Assembly: GCA_016758965.1 (NCBI GenBank)
Contig: JAEPRB010000090.1
Location: 62,001 to 126,000, forward strand
Direction: 5' to 3'
DNA length: 64,000 nucleotides
Source: Circinella minor
Taxonomy: Eukaryota > Mucoromycota > Mucoromycetes > Mucorales > Lichtheimiaceae
In this document: in pieces, positions 47,365 through 59,229 of the stretch
Layout: each line of letters opens with the position of its first letter
How positions within the stretch are numbered: position 1 is the first letter of the stretch
Notes under the pieces: generated by a model
Told to the model about the DNA's origin: nothing
The model's database searches: none
Seen by the model: the letters and a program-made list of their open reading frames with translations, nothing else
Made by a program: the position numbers and the translations under genes

Positions 47365-49446
47365 ATGACCACAACAACAATAAACGAAAATCAAAAGAGT
47401 GAAAATGTTTATAAGAGCAGTACGCTTACTACTGTGGTACAACCGCATGCTTCTATTGTCATGGAAAACAAAAGTTCATTATCATTAAATGAAAATAAGA
47501 ACAACAAACACAGAGAATTTACATATTCTCTGGAAGAGAAAAAGCTTCTCAAAAAAATAAATTGGGCTACAGTACCATTTATATTTATCATTATCTTTTT
47601 TCAGGTAAAGATAGCAACACACTACTACGTACTTGATGTTGTCGTTGAACTAAAATAATAGTACATTGTGTATTAATCAAAGAGCAAGTTCTTATATAAA
47701 CTATTATTATACTTTCTTTATTTATTGTATTGAAAAAAAAAGTATATAGATAAAATTACATTAAATTATTCTACAGTTATGAATTTATTTGAAGATACCA
47801 GTATGAATGGGAATGAATTTAATTGGGCTGGATCTTTATATTATGCTGATTATCTTTTATTTTTGGTATGTACGTATGTAAACTTTTTCATTTATTTACT
47901 ACTGTACCTAAAATAATTCCTTTTTTTTTTTTTTGAGTTTGACTAATAAAACATTATAGTTTTTAAATCAATATTTTATGCATCGATTTGCTCTTTCAAA
48001 ATATCTGGGTTTAATGCTTATATTTTGGGGTGTTACGCTTGGATGCACTGTATTAGTACGTAATTTTCAACAACTTGCTGCTTTACGTTTTATGTTAGGT
48101 TTTTGGGAAAGTGCAGCAATGCCATGTTAGTATTATATTATATATTCTATTTTGTTTTTATGTTTAGTAAATTAGAGTAAAGAAATAAAGCATTTAATTA
48201 AGTAATATATATGCTTTATAATTAATATGTTGTTACTACTACAGGTGTATGGATGATTATCTCTATAACATACCGTCGGCGTGAGCAAGCACTATTATTT
48301 GGTTTAATTTTATCAACTTATGCTTTTGGTGGTGTCATTGGTGGTGTGACGGGTTATGGTTTCTTAAACTTAAATGATGTCTATGGACTTAGTTCATGGA
48401 AATGGTACATCTTATATAATTTTGATAGATAAGAGAAAAAGAGAAACGTTTAATAGTAAATAACTTGGATTATATTCAGTTAACAAAAAGCACTAAACAT
48501 GAATTTGATTTCCAGGTATACGATAGTTTTAGGTGTTACTACAGTCATTGTGGGGTTGATCACATTCTTATTTATGCCAGATAATGCAAAATCAAGATGG
48601 TATCGACTTACACCTGAAGAAAAAGAAATTGTGAAAGAACGAATACAAGATAGTGCTGTGATCCAAGAATCAGAAATTAATTTTGAACATATATTAGATC
48701 CATTAAAGAATTACGATTTTATTGTTTTTTCTTGATTATCTTTTTCACAAATCTTCTTAATGGTGCAATGAGTATTTATAGCACATTGATTATTAAAAAT
48801 CTAGGTGGATTTTCAGTAAGTGAATGATTTTAATATACATATTTATTTAAATTGAGATATATTTAATATTCTACTATTAACGTTTTATTATTCATTATAG
48901 GAAGCTGAAGCAATCTTGCTTAGTATTCCTTATAATATCATTTCCATTATACTGATTTTTATGACGATTTACTTTAATAATCGGTTTCGCGAATATGGTT
49001 ATATAGCAACAATTTGTTGTGTAATTACACTCATCGGATTACTTTTATTGATATCATTACCAAAAGGACATCCTATTATTATTGGTTTATTTCTAGCGAA
49101 TATTGGACCACAATATTCAATCATCACAACCTTAATTTCAGTCAATACTAGTGGATACACGAAAAAAACATTTTATACCAGTATGGGGGTTGTTTCTCGA
49201 TGTCTTGGGGATTTCGTAGGTCCTCTTTTGATGAATGAAAACCAATTTCCACGATACACAAATGCAATGATAACATTTATTATTACAACATGTATTTCAG
49301 CTCTTTTGTTCTTATATATTCGAAAGAGTTACGTTCGAGATAATCGATATCGACGAATTCAATTATCATTTAAAGCGAATAGATATGTAAAGAAATATAT
49401 TAATATAACAGATAAAGAAAACTTGCATTTTGTATATCATCCATAG
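47365..49446 (+). pseudogene. Dal5-type MFS anion/allantoate transporter with two single-base frame breaks
   Basis: Six exons of a 12-TM major-facilitator protein of the anion:cation symporter (Dal5/Tna1) family: 47365-47604, 47750-47865, 47960-48125, 48245-48404, 48516-48815 and 48901-49446. Family landmarks: DKITLNYSTVMNLFEDTSMN (TM1 and loop), WGVTLGCTVLVRNFQQLAAL and RFMLGFWESAAMP, FGGVIGGVTGYG, a loop with YRLTPEEKEIVKERI, NLLNGAMSIYSTLIIKNLGG, and GYTKKTFYTSMG. Exons 1 and 2 do not join in phase, and exon 5 shifts frame at GTTTTTTCTTGA. Each break is cured by one extra T in a six-T run (exon 1 end CTTTTTTCAG; exon 5). So this is either a recent pseudogene or two homopolymer errors in the assembly. 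Everything else, including splice sites, is intact. RFC3 starts 183 bp downstream. Confidence 0.8.
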
Positions 49447-49628
49447 AAGAAATAAATATTTGATCTTTTTTTTACCTTTGTCTCTACCTATAATGTTTGA
49501 AAAGCGGCATCTCAAAAGTTATATTGCAGAACACGGGATGCGCGTTTTTTTTCTTTTTTAAGTTCCTAGAGAAAAATCCAAATTCGCGCTTTTTGATAAA
49601 AAAAACTGTTAGTACTAAAATAAAAAAA

Positions 49629-51393
49629 ATGAGTGCTATGGATATTGATACACCCGTTATACGCGATAAAGGAAAAGGAAAATTACGAGCTACAACTCAA
49701 AATGATCAATCTGATAACTTGCCTTGGTAATGAAAAAAAAAATAAAGAATTTTTATTCGATTTTCAATATTAACAATAATATTTTAATTTAATATAGGGT
49801 TGAAAAATATCGACCGAAAACATTAGACGATCTTGTTTCGCAAAAAGACGTAACATCAACAAGTAATTATTTATTTTACATAAACACACACACACACACA
49901 TATAAATATTTCAAGGTTAATTGGAAAATTAATTTGGGGGGGTTTTTTTTTTAAAAAAAAAAAGTTGAAACCTTTATTGACGCGAACCGATTACCACATT
50001 TGTTGTTCTATGGACCTCCTGGTACTGGTAAAACTTCTACAATTCTTGCGTGTGCACGCAAATTGTATGGTGACAATTATAAATCTATGATTTTAGAGGT
50101 AAATAATGAAAATAAAGTGAGGGGGGAGGGATAAATATATACAATATAAAAAAAACATAGAATTTTAATTATATATGTGTATATAAAGCTAAACGCATCT
50201 GATGATCGTGGTATCGACGTTGTTCGAGAACAAATCAAAAATTTCGCAAGTACAAGAACTATTTTCAGCTCAGGTTTTAAATTGATTGTATTGGATGAAG
50301 CTGATTCTATGACAAATCAAGCACAAGCTGCTTTACGTCGAGGTAATGACAAAAAAATCAATTAATAAGACCAGTGGTTAATCTAAACCAGGAATGAAAA
50401 ATAGATGACTAAAGATATTGTAAATTTTTTTATGGTGGGGGTAAAACTTATAATAGTGATTGAAAAGTACACCAAAAATGTTCGTTTCTGTATAATTTGT
50501 AACTATGTAAGTAAAATTATACCTGCTATTCAATCTCGATGTACTCGTTTCCGTTTCGCACCATTGGAAAGTGAACAAGTAGAAGATCGATTACAGACAG
50601 TCATTAGTACTGAAGGGTAAATTTAATATATATATATATATGATAATGGGAAGGATGTGTATAAATATGGAAATCTGATATGGGCCCTTGTTATATGGGT
50701 ATATATAGTGTAAATATTACAGACGATGGTAAAACTGCATTATTAAGACTTTGTAATGGTGATATGCGTCGTGCATTAAATATTCTTCAGGCATGTCACG
50801 CCGCCTATGACAGAGTAGATGAAACTGCTATTTACAATTGTACAGGTCATCCACATCCACAAGATATTGAACGTATTGTCACATGGATGTTGTCAGATGA
50901 ATTTAGTACCATTTATTCGAGTAAGTTCTTCTTTTTTTTTTCCCACTAGAATACAAACAACAAATCTATTAGAAACTTAAGAATATATTAGTGAATATGT
51001 GAGAGTGTTTGGGTCAGCTTAATAAATGTGGTTTTTGCTCATGGGAAAATAATTAAAAATAAAATAGATGTTGAAAAATTGAAACGAGAAGCAGGATTAG
51101 CATTACAAGATATCATTAGTGAAATTTACTATTATATTCTTGCTATCGAATTCCCACCCGATACACGTATATTCTTATTAGAAAATCTAGCAGAAATCGA
51201 GTAAGTATTATTATTTTTATGGAAGAAAAAGAAAGGATGGAAAAATATATAGTTTAATTGTTGACTTTTTTTTTTATAACTTTTCATTTTGGTTAGATAT
51301 CGATTGGCAGAAGGTGCCAATGAAAATATTCAATTAGGTGCCCTTGTAGGTGCTTTTAAACAAGCTCTTCAAATTGCTGCTGCTGCATCCTAA
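49629..51393 (+). CDS. RFC3: Replication factor C subunit 3 (human RFC5 orthologue)
   Basis: AAA+ subunit of the clamp loader that places PCNA on DNA in replication and checkpoint control. Eight exons: 49629-49726, 49798-49862, 49965-50098, 50189-50342, 50457-50616, 50709-50920, 51068-51200 and 51297-51393, about 350 aa. RFC boxes in order: [14 protein letters not shown]; Walker A GPPGTGKT (residues 71-78); [16 protein letters not shown]; Walker B VLDEAD (133-138); SRC motif (177-179) in [31 protein letters not shown]; and a C-terminal [18 protein letters not shown] collar. CTGHP and [11 protein letters not shown] match the Rfc3/RFC5 type rather than Rfc2 or Rfc4. The length is normal and all catalytic motifs are intact. 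Confidence 0.96.
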
Positions 51394-52436
51394 ATAAATA
51401 AAATAAAACTTACTCTTATTCTTTTTTTCCTTTTTTTTAACCTTTTCTTTTTTGTAAACACTGTGATAACTTTTTTGTACATTAAAAGAAAAGAGAAGAA
51501 TTTTCACATGTCTTGATTTATTGAAAGGAAAATCTAGAAAGTCATAAACTTTTAGAGCATGAAAATTTTCTTTAAGTGCAATGATGAATCATTATTAACA
51601 ATAAGGGGGGCATCTAAATGAATTGAACTTATATTTTACCCCTGAAATAAATAAATAATGTCATGCTCTAAATAAAAACTTTTATATAATTTCACCTCAG
51701 TGATCTTTTTTTATATCCTACGTAGACTACTACTTGATTGTTATAAAATCATGTACGACATGAAACCATACGTAGTAGATAGGCTTAGCATGATTGTCAA
51801 CAATGTAATTCATTTACACAACAATAAAAAAAAAATCGACGATCTGGTAACCTAATTTATATTATTGTTATATCTAATATCAAGGTAATAGAGTAGGGCC
51901 ACATCTCTCAATTCTACCCATTTTTTGGGAAACTTTTTCATTTACACACGCAATTCATAAATTATCGGGTTTTACAAAGATTATATTTGTTATGCACATG
52001 AGAAGCTTTGTTTTTGTTTTTTGACAATTTTGGTGTAAACAAAATAAATAAAAAATTGTTCATGTGAAAAAAAAAAGTTATAAATAAATAAGTAATAATA
52101 ATATAGTATGTACAACCAAATAAGGATATTAAAAATGCAAGAAGGGAAAAAAAAAGTAAAACAGTAATAAGTTATAAAAACTATAGAAGGTAGAGATAAT
52201 GCGCGTAACAAAAAAAAAATGGAACAGGATAGAAAAAAAAAAGGAGGAGGTTTGTTTCTCAAAAATAAATAAATAGTTTCTTTTTTTTAAATGTTGGACG
52301 ATAAGTGTGTGAATGTTGAATTGTGATTTGCGGTTCTTTTCAATTAGAAAAAAAAAAGAAATAGAGTTTAAAGTGAGTGAATATTATAATAGTGTGGGCT
52401 CGTGTGTAAGTGTGTGAAAAAAGAAAAAAAAAAAGT
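51394..52436. other. Convergent 3' intergenic region
   Basis: Lies between the stops of RFC3 (plus) and the esterase (minus). AAATAAATAAAATAAA follows the RFC3 stop. A-runs and AAATAAATAAATAG-type words lie near 52065-52275. No gene was seen. Confidence 0.5.
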
Positions 52437-54300
52437 TTAAACATAGACCGTCAATGTTGAGCTTCTGGCCGTAGGCAATTGATCTTCCAATTTCTTAAGA
52501 ACAGCTGCTTCCAATTCTGTATCAGTGGTAGATAATGCCTCGTGAAACTCTTCACTTGAAGAATCATCATACTCCTCAACCTCTTCATTACCTTCTGGAA
52601 CAGCTTCCAATCCTTCACTTGCGCGACGTGCTGATAACTCATCAACAGCGCGACCTTCACGTGGAGCAACCACAGTTCGATAACAAAAGTCCGCAAAAAC
52701 TGTATCTGCACGGTCCAACAATGCTTTATCCTTGACAACTTCACGTACACAGAACCAATCTATATATTATTTCATCAAACATAACATTTATAGGTGTGGT
52801 TAATATACATATACATACATCTATATATTTGTATTAACAGTAATAAAAGTCATGCTAAAAGAAAACTTACCATGGACACAATCTTCAACAATACTTTCCC
52901 ATTGTACACCATCTTGTTCTGCTTTTTCAGCCAAATCCAATGCATCATCTCTTAATACTTCTTTGTTACCAACATACATAAGCACTTGTTCAGGTAAGAA
53001 TGCATGGAAACCCGTTTGTAATTTTGCAATACCAAGAATTGGACTTGCTTCTGTAGGACCATCAGGTTCATTTGTTGTTTTTTCAAAATAATCGCGTTTA
53101 ATTACCTATAAATATATATACAGTTCAAATTAGCATTATTATTATTATTATTATTATTTTGATCAAAAATAGTAAACATTTTTTTTTTTTTTTTTTTTTT
53201 ACCTTGGCAGTATTTTGTGAAATGTAATCATATTTAACATTAACACGCCAAGATTCAGAAGTAGTTTCATCCGTAACTAAAGGAGATACAAAAACAGCAC
53301 CAGCAGGTCGAGGTAATTCATTTATCATGGGACCTCCAATATCTTCTTCTTCTGGATCATCTGTTACAATTTCGAACCTATTTTAATGTTGTTACTTGGT
53401 TACTAATTATACAATACTAACAAAACATCTTACTTGTTGCTACCATAACAACCGTATAATATGACATTAATAAACTTACATGGATGGATCATGTGTCAAA
53501 AATAACATTTCAAGTAATAAAGAAGCACCAGCTGAATCACCTGTAACAACAACTCTTTCTGGTTCAACACCAATTGTCTGTACTAAATGTTCATAAGCCT
53601 TTACAACATCTTCAACAGGACTTGGATACTTATATTCAGGCGCTAATCTATAATAATAAATTTGATATACATTTTAAAAGTCAACAATTTAGTTTATTAC
53701 CCCACTTTGTATATACATGATGTGAATTTTTTCTTCCTTTTTGTTTTCAAATAATATTTATTGTTTGTTTACCTATAATCGATCGACATAATGAGAGCAT
53801 TTAAATTATATTTCTTTTTGAGGAAAGTGATCCACCGAATATAGGTATCCATATACATTGTACAAGTTCCCAATCGGAATCCACCACCTTAATTTTTTTT
53901 TTTTTTTGTATATATATATTGTTCCACAAAATTAAAATGAATATCACACAAAATATCGCCGCCTTCTTTTTTTTTTGCTGTTGTTCAATGAAAAACAAAG
54001 AGAAAGAGAAAGAAAGAATAATTATTTACCGTGTACATTGAAAAAAATAATATCAGCTTGATCAATGCGTCTTTTCAATGCAATATCATCCAACTTGTTA
54101 ACATGTTCACCAATCCAACATCCAGACCATGCATTATTCCAAGCTACTTTATGAATCCAAGGTTTATGTGATTTACGTGGTCTAGTAATATCATTTAAGA
54201 TCATGCGAGCTGCTGGTGCTGGATAAGCAAAGACTTTACGTAATACTTTGATTACTGCTCCAGGTGGAAGTTTTCGAAGTTGTTTACGGACACTATCCAT
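52437..54300 (-). CDS. HSL-family alpha/beta-hydrolase (esterase/lipase)
   Basis: Predicted serine esterase of the hormone-sensitive lipase (GDSAG) family acting on acyl esters; the natural substrate is unknown. Six exons on minus: 54030-54300, 53773-53887, 53480-53647, 53203-53377, 52871-53105 and 52437-52759, about 428 aa. The oxyanion motif HGGGF (90-94) is split by intron 1. SIDYRLAPEYKYPSPVED follows. The nucleophile is Ser167 in VTGDSAGAS, the acid Asp296 in YVGNKEVLRDDAL, and the base His321 in EDCVHDWF. The catalytic triad is thus complete. The N-terminus (VRKQLRKLPPGAVIKVLRKV) is amphipathic and may touch membranes or lipid droplets. The C-terminal 80 residues are acidic and low complexity. 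No signal peptide is evident, so it is likely intracellular. Confidence 0.9.
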
Positions 54301-54811
54301 TATATGCTAGTTAAGAAAAACTGAAAGAAGAAAAAAAAAACAGAAGAAAAAAGGAAGAGAAAGAATGAGAGTGAGAAAAAAAAGAAAGGAATTATAAAAA
54401 TACTCAACTAAACACGTTTGAGACTAAGCATTTTTTTTTGTTGTCCCGCAATAATAAATAAATAAAAGTAATAACGATATAATATACCCCAACTGGCGTA
54501 CTTTTTTTTCGCTTGTGCAACCATATGTTTTGATTTTTATTACTAGAAATAATATCTACTAATATAGATAAAGAACAGTCGTGGGGAGGATTTTTTTCTG
54601 TGTGTGGAAAGATTTATTATATTTTATATGTTATACTTATGTACAAACTAAAATGATATTATATGAAATGGAATGGATGAAAAAGAGATAGATAAAGGAA
54701 AGGAAGAAAGAGGAAGAAAGAGGAAGAAAGAGAGTGCGGGGTATACAAATGCTTAATATATGTTATTGTGTTGTTTTGCTATTTTGCTGTTATGCTGTTG
54801 TGATTGTTCCA
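54301..54811. other. Intergenic: esterase promoter and small-gene 3' flank
   Basis: Purine-rich imperfect repeats (AGGAAGAAAG units at 54701-54731) and A-runs. No gene was seen. Confidence 0.5.
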
Positions 54812-55191
54812 TTATGCGCTCAACTGCCCAATAGGTAAAGTAACTTTATAGTTCCACCAACCGTCACCTTGTCCAAAAGTTGCATTCGAATCTTGTCGTA
54901 CGTCAAAAAGTCGTGATTGATGTAAATCGATCCAACACCTTCCTTGTCCCCAATAACAAGTTGATGAAAATAAAGCGATCAATAGTAATGTACAATAAAT
55001 GCTATATGACATTCGTAAAACCCCGCGTATTAATAATCTATTTTCGTTTTCACTAAAAAAAAATAATTGAATCAAACTTACCAAGGCTTTTGATGTAAAA
55101 AGAATGAAACCAAAAACAAGATGACAAAAATAGGTGGTGCATCAGGGAATGGTAACAGTAATAATGGAACAAAATATCGCATGCAATACAT
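54812..55191 (-). CDS. Small two-helix membrane protein, unknown
   Basis: Two exons on minus, 55082-55191 and 54812-55052, join as CCT TG|T GAA to give about 116 aa. The first hydrophobic stretch covers residues 6-33 (YFVPLLLLPFPDAPPIFVIL, then FLVSFFL), the second about 49-63 (YSIYCTLLLIALFSS). It is followed by CYWGQGRCWIDLHQSRLFDV and a tail rich in Gly/Trp (GQGDGWWNYKVTLP). The intron is short (29 nt). That makes the splice model doubtful: the alternative is a 90-codon frame starting at 55084 that reads through. The tail shows coding-type composition. No family recognised. It lies 222 bp from the Sec7-PH gene, same strand. Confidence 0.5.
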
Positions 55192-55413
55192 GTTTTTCTT
55201 TTCTCCTCTTCTCTTTTTTTTTTTTTGGTGGAAAAAGATATATAAAAAGAAAATAAAAGAGAATATTTAATAGTAGTAAATGATGCTATCTCACTCTCTC
55301 GCCTCTCTCACACATATACACGCGCGCAATAATTTAATCAAGCCAATTCAAAAAGTCACGAGTTAAAAAAAACATAGAGCTGGGTCTTAAAATTAAGATG
55401 GTGCCTAATTTTT

Positions 55414-57057
55414 TTATAAATCATTTTTGATATCTTCATCATCATCATCATCTCGATTTGAATCGTCACTATGATGATTCTTTTCATCCAAATCATCATC
55501 ACCCGTAGATACATTCACTATAGTAAGTTCATCATCATCTCTTACGGATGATGCTTCTGAGCCACTCCTTTCCCTTCCGAGTTTATTTGCTGCTTGTGGT
55601 TTAACTGGATTGCTGCAACTGCGTCGCCTCATCCATTTACTTGTAGCCTTGTCATTGTTATTATTGTGGTTGCTATTGTTAGTATCAGCTTCCACTGATG
55701 ATGGTACGTCAAATGCTACTGTCTTATCCTTGCTTTTCTCCAAAGTTGCCGGTAACGCCCCTGTTGTTGATTCTCCAGTTATTGGTATTTCTTCCATAGC
55801 AAATGGGAAAGGTGGTATTTGTGGACATGATGATCTTCGCGCACTTCTTTCATCATCTTCTGATGATGATGCTGTTGATGGTTTTAGCATTTCAGACGAC
55901 GATGAAGGTGTATCTTGCCCTGATTGACTCCACATTACCTCTCCATAATTGGCATCATCCTCAAATGGCATAGGACTTACTGTATAACTACGGGGTGGTG
56001 GTAACTGATGATAATGATGATAATGTTGTTGCTGTTGTTGTCCTAATTGTGCAATAACTGGTGTTGTTGCTGAACGATGAGCTGCTAGTAAATTAGCAGG
56101 TACTAATGAGCGTGATAAAAGTGGTGCTGACATTTTACGTGTCGTCGCTGTCGAATAATTCATTTCCATCAAAGCCGTTTCCAAAAATTCACGATAGCAT
56201 TCCAATCGTTGCATTTCCCATCGTTTTGAATACACTCGTTTCCCAATTATATCAGCAAAAAATAATATACGCTCCTTGCTTGGTTTTTGTAATGGGACCA
56301 AAACCATCAAATTACGTCGTAATTGTAAATCCCGTTCTAATAATCGTTCCAACTCAACCATTTTGTGCGAAATTTCAAGTACTTTGGCTTTGGCTCTTTC
56401 TTCACGTTTTATTCGATCCGCTGCTATAGATTTTTGTCCATTTTGATGATGATTGTTATTATTATTGTGGGTGTTATGTCGTCTTGATGATCCAGACGAT
56501 GATGATGCTGATGTACTGGAGGACAGTTTAAGTCGAACACCTGTCGTTTTAATGGTAGCTGCATAATTAATTTTCATCATCCAATCATCCAAATCAGCAT
56601 TATTTTTGGCCCGTAATAAAAATAGTTGACCATCCCCGGTCATTAATCGAAATACATGTGAGTATTTGGTATAAGATTCGTCATAAATACATACAGCATC
56701 TGCAAGTGATATAATCTGTACAGGTCTAAGGAGATTGTTATTGTTGCCATTATTGTTATGGGGATGATTCGTTGGTGTAGATGGACTTGCGGGTATAATA
56801 CTATGCGTCAATGAATGAGTTGAATAAATGGAAGATGTAAACGAAGCTGTTTGACTTGTTGAATCTACAGTGGATGTGGATACAGATGGAAATCGAAATG
56901 GGTTGGATGGAGATGTATGACTGTGATGGTTGTTGACCATAGGGTAAGAATGGGGTGCTGTGGATGATGATGATGAAGAAGAAGAAGATCGTTCTGACAT
57001 GGGTCTATTATTACTATGGGTAGGTGTTGTTGAATGTCGAGGTACTTCACGTTCTCT

Positions 57058-57091
<34 letters not shown>

Positions 57092-58417
57092 CGCTTAAGC
57101 TCCTCTTGTTGCTCCTCTGTTGCAAGCCATGAATCGAATTGTAAAACGTCTGCAAAAAAGATAATTTGTGTACCACTTAATATGACACCAAAAGGTCGCC
57201 ACCCACGTGCCGTTGCTTTTTTGCCACCAGGTAGCATATCATATTTTCGCTCAAGAATAGCAGCTTTCGCCACTCGAATCGTATACGTATTAGTACCATC
57301 ATTATTTGTATAATGACGACCACGAACACCACCCAAATTTAATGGTTTTGCATGATGGAATGCCATATGGATATCATTTAATTGAATTGGTCTCAGTATC
57401 CGTTTATAACAAAATGTGTTTTCGGGCGGCATGAGCTGTGTTAATTTCGGATATAAATCTTCAGTCATATTTGCCTTTTATGGTGGAGAATTAGAATAAA
57501 AATAGAAAAGGATAAATAAATTAAACTTGGTTTCAACACGAAAGGGAAAAATACAATGAAACTTTTTAATTTCACACTTACAGGTGCTAATGTACTACTT
57601 GAATCACTTCTCGCTAATCGACCAAACCAAGAAGTAGGTGTACGTGCTCTGAATAGATCATCATCATTACCATCAGCATATGTGAATTCTGTTGATACAA
57701 TATTATCATACATAATCTATATGTAAAGTATATACCATGAGTTGAAAAAGAAAAAACAATCAAACCTTGTGTACATTTTCTTCTTCTTCACAAACCAAAA
57801 TTAATTTAGAAGAGAAACTTACATCCAATATTTCAGCTGGTACATCTTCACCACCTTCAATAATCCTTGTCCGCATAATAAATGTATCCTTATTCATCTT
57901 TTGTCGTACATTTTTGTTATGAGCATCAGTATGTAATAATAAAAGTGAAAATGCAACAGCATATATACAATCTAATAATGATGATACACTCGAAACATTA
58001 GTTATTCCATATATGTATATATCGCTATAATCCCCCTTCATATATTTATACCTGAATTATCACTTAAATCCGGATTACATTCATGATATCGTTTGGCAAA
58101 ATCTTCCATAGCTCGATCAATTTGCTGTGCCTCTTTTGGTAGGTGTGCTTTTGCAAGTAACTTCCTTTTTATTTTTCATAATAAATGGTTGATGAGTTTC
58201 TCGTGTTATGTACTTTTTTTTTATCAATTTCAAGAAAAAAAAGAAAGAAAACAGAGAGAAAAGAATACCTTAATGCCATATCAATGGCGTCACCACAAAA
58301 GTCAAAAGTTTGTAATTGTTCGTTAAATGTAGGTCGATGTTTTTCATTACCATTATTGTTGTCATGGGTAGTTGTTGAACTGGTGTTTGTTGTCATCGCA
58401 TCACCTGGACCGGCCAT
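55414..58417 (-). CDS. SYT1: Sec7-PH ARF guanine-nucleotide exchange factor (Syt1-like)
   Basis: Activates ARF GTPases at membranes. Five exons on minus: 58269-58417, 58052-58164, 57823-57971, 57582-57716 and 55414-57474, about 868 aa. The Sec7 part (about residues 37-135) reads [20 protein letters not shown], then [20 protein letters not shown] and [20 protein letters not shown]. Glu61 in L-P-K-E-A-Q is the catalytic glutamic finger. The first Sec7 helices usually found before this point are not visible, so upstream exons may be missing from the model. A PH domain follows, split by roughly 140 residues of low complexity (poly-Q, S/T/N): half one [20 protein letters not shown] (about 275-300), half two [13 protein letters not shown] to [10 protein letters not shown] (about 440-495). 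A coiled region and an acidic S/D-rich tail end the protein. Sec7 followed by PH is the yeast Syt1 order. Confidence 0.82.
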
Positions 58418-59128
58418 GATGCTTTATACTCGGGAAGGTAAAACTTGGTTTTTTGTTGCTAGTGGTGGTTTTTATTATTATTATTCTTTTTTACAGTGTA
58501 GAAAGGAAAAGAGAAGAGAGAAACAAGAAAGAGCTTGAAAAAAGAGGGAGGTTATATATATATACTATTATATAATGATATTTATATTTATTTTTTTAAT
58601 ATAGGAACCAGCCTTTTGACATATAGGGATACCAGCGTTTTTTTATATGTGTTGTAATATATATAATTAAATATATATATAAAGAGGTCGTGAAAGGGGT
58701 AAAAAAAAAAAAGAAGCTAATAATAAAAAAAGGTTGAGTGGTTATATAATAAAGTAGAATTACAAAAAGAAAGAAATGGGAAGAATAGCAAAAAAAAAAA
58801 GGCTGAGACTTAATATAAAGGGTCTATTATTTTTCATCAAAATCATGTGTACAGATACACCAATCGTTTTTTTAGCGTATCCTTTTTTTTTTTACATCAT
58901 GGGTGATCAATTGTTGCTTAGCATTATTAACATACAACAACAATTTCTCCTCGTTATCAATGTTTACTCCTCTTTTAGAATTTTAATTACAATAAAAATA
59001 TAAATAATAATGATCATATAAATGTATTTCAATAGTAACAATTATAATGTATGAAAATTCCAGGGTATAAATTATTTATCTTGATTGTTGACGTTTTGTC
59101 ATATTGATTGTTGCATATATACACATTG

Positions 59129-59164
<36 letters not shown>

Positions 59165-59229
59165 TCCATTTCATTCTAATTACTATATGCTTCTTTTTTC
59201 GGTTTTCACCATCCCCACCCCTGGATTTA
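58418..59229. other. Upstream of Sec7-PH gene / CLASP 3' flank
   Basis: (TTA)n, (TA)n and an ATC/CAT trinucleotide run of about 12 units (59129-59164). A missing 5' exon of the Sec7 gene could lie here, but no Sec7-like sequence is visible. Confidence 0.4.

Noticed and set aside
55610..57313. Plus-strand frames (Ser/Leu or Cys/Ser repeats) opposite the Sec7-PH gene
   Set aside because: Reverse reading of poly-Q, poly-S and poly-D tracts; no motifs.
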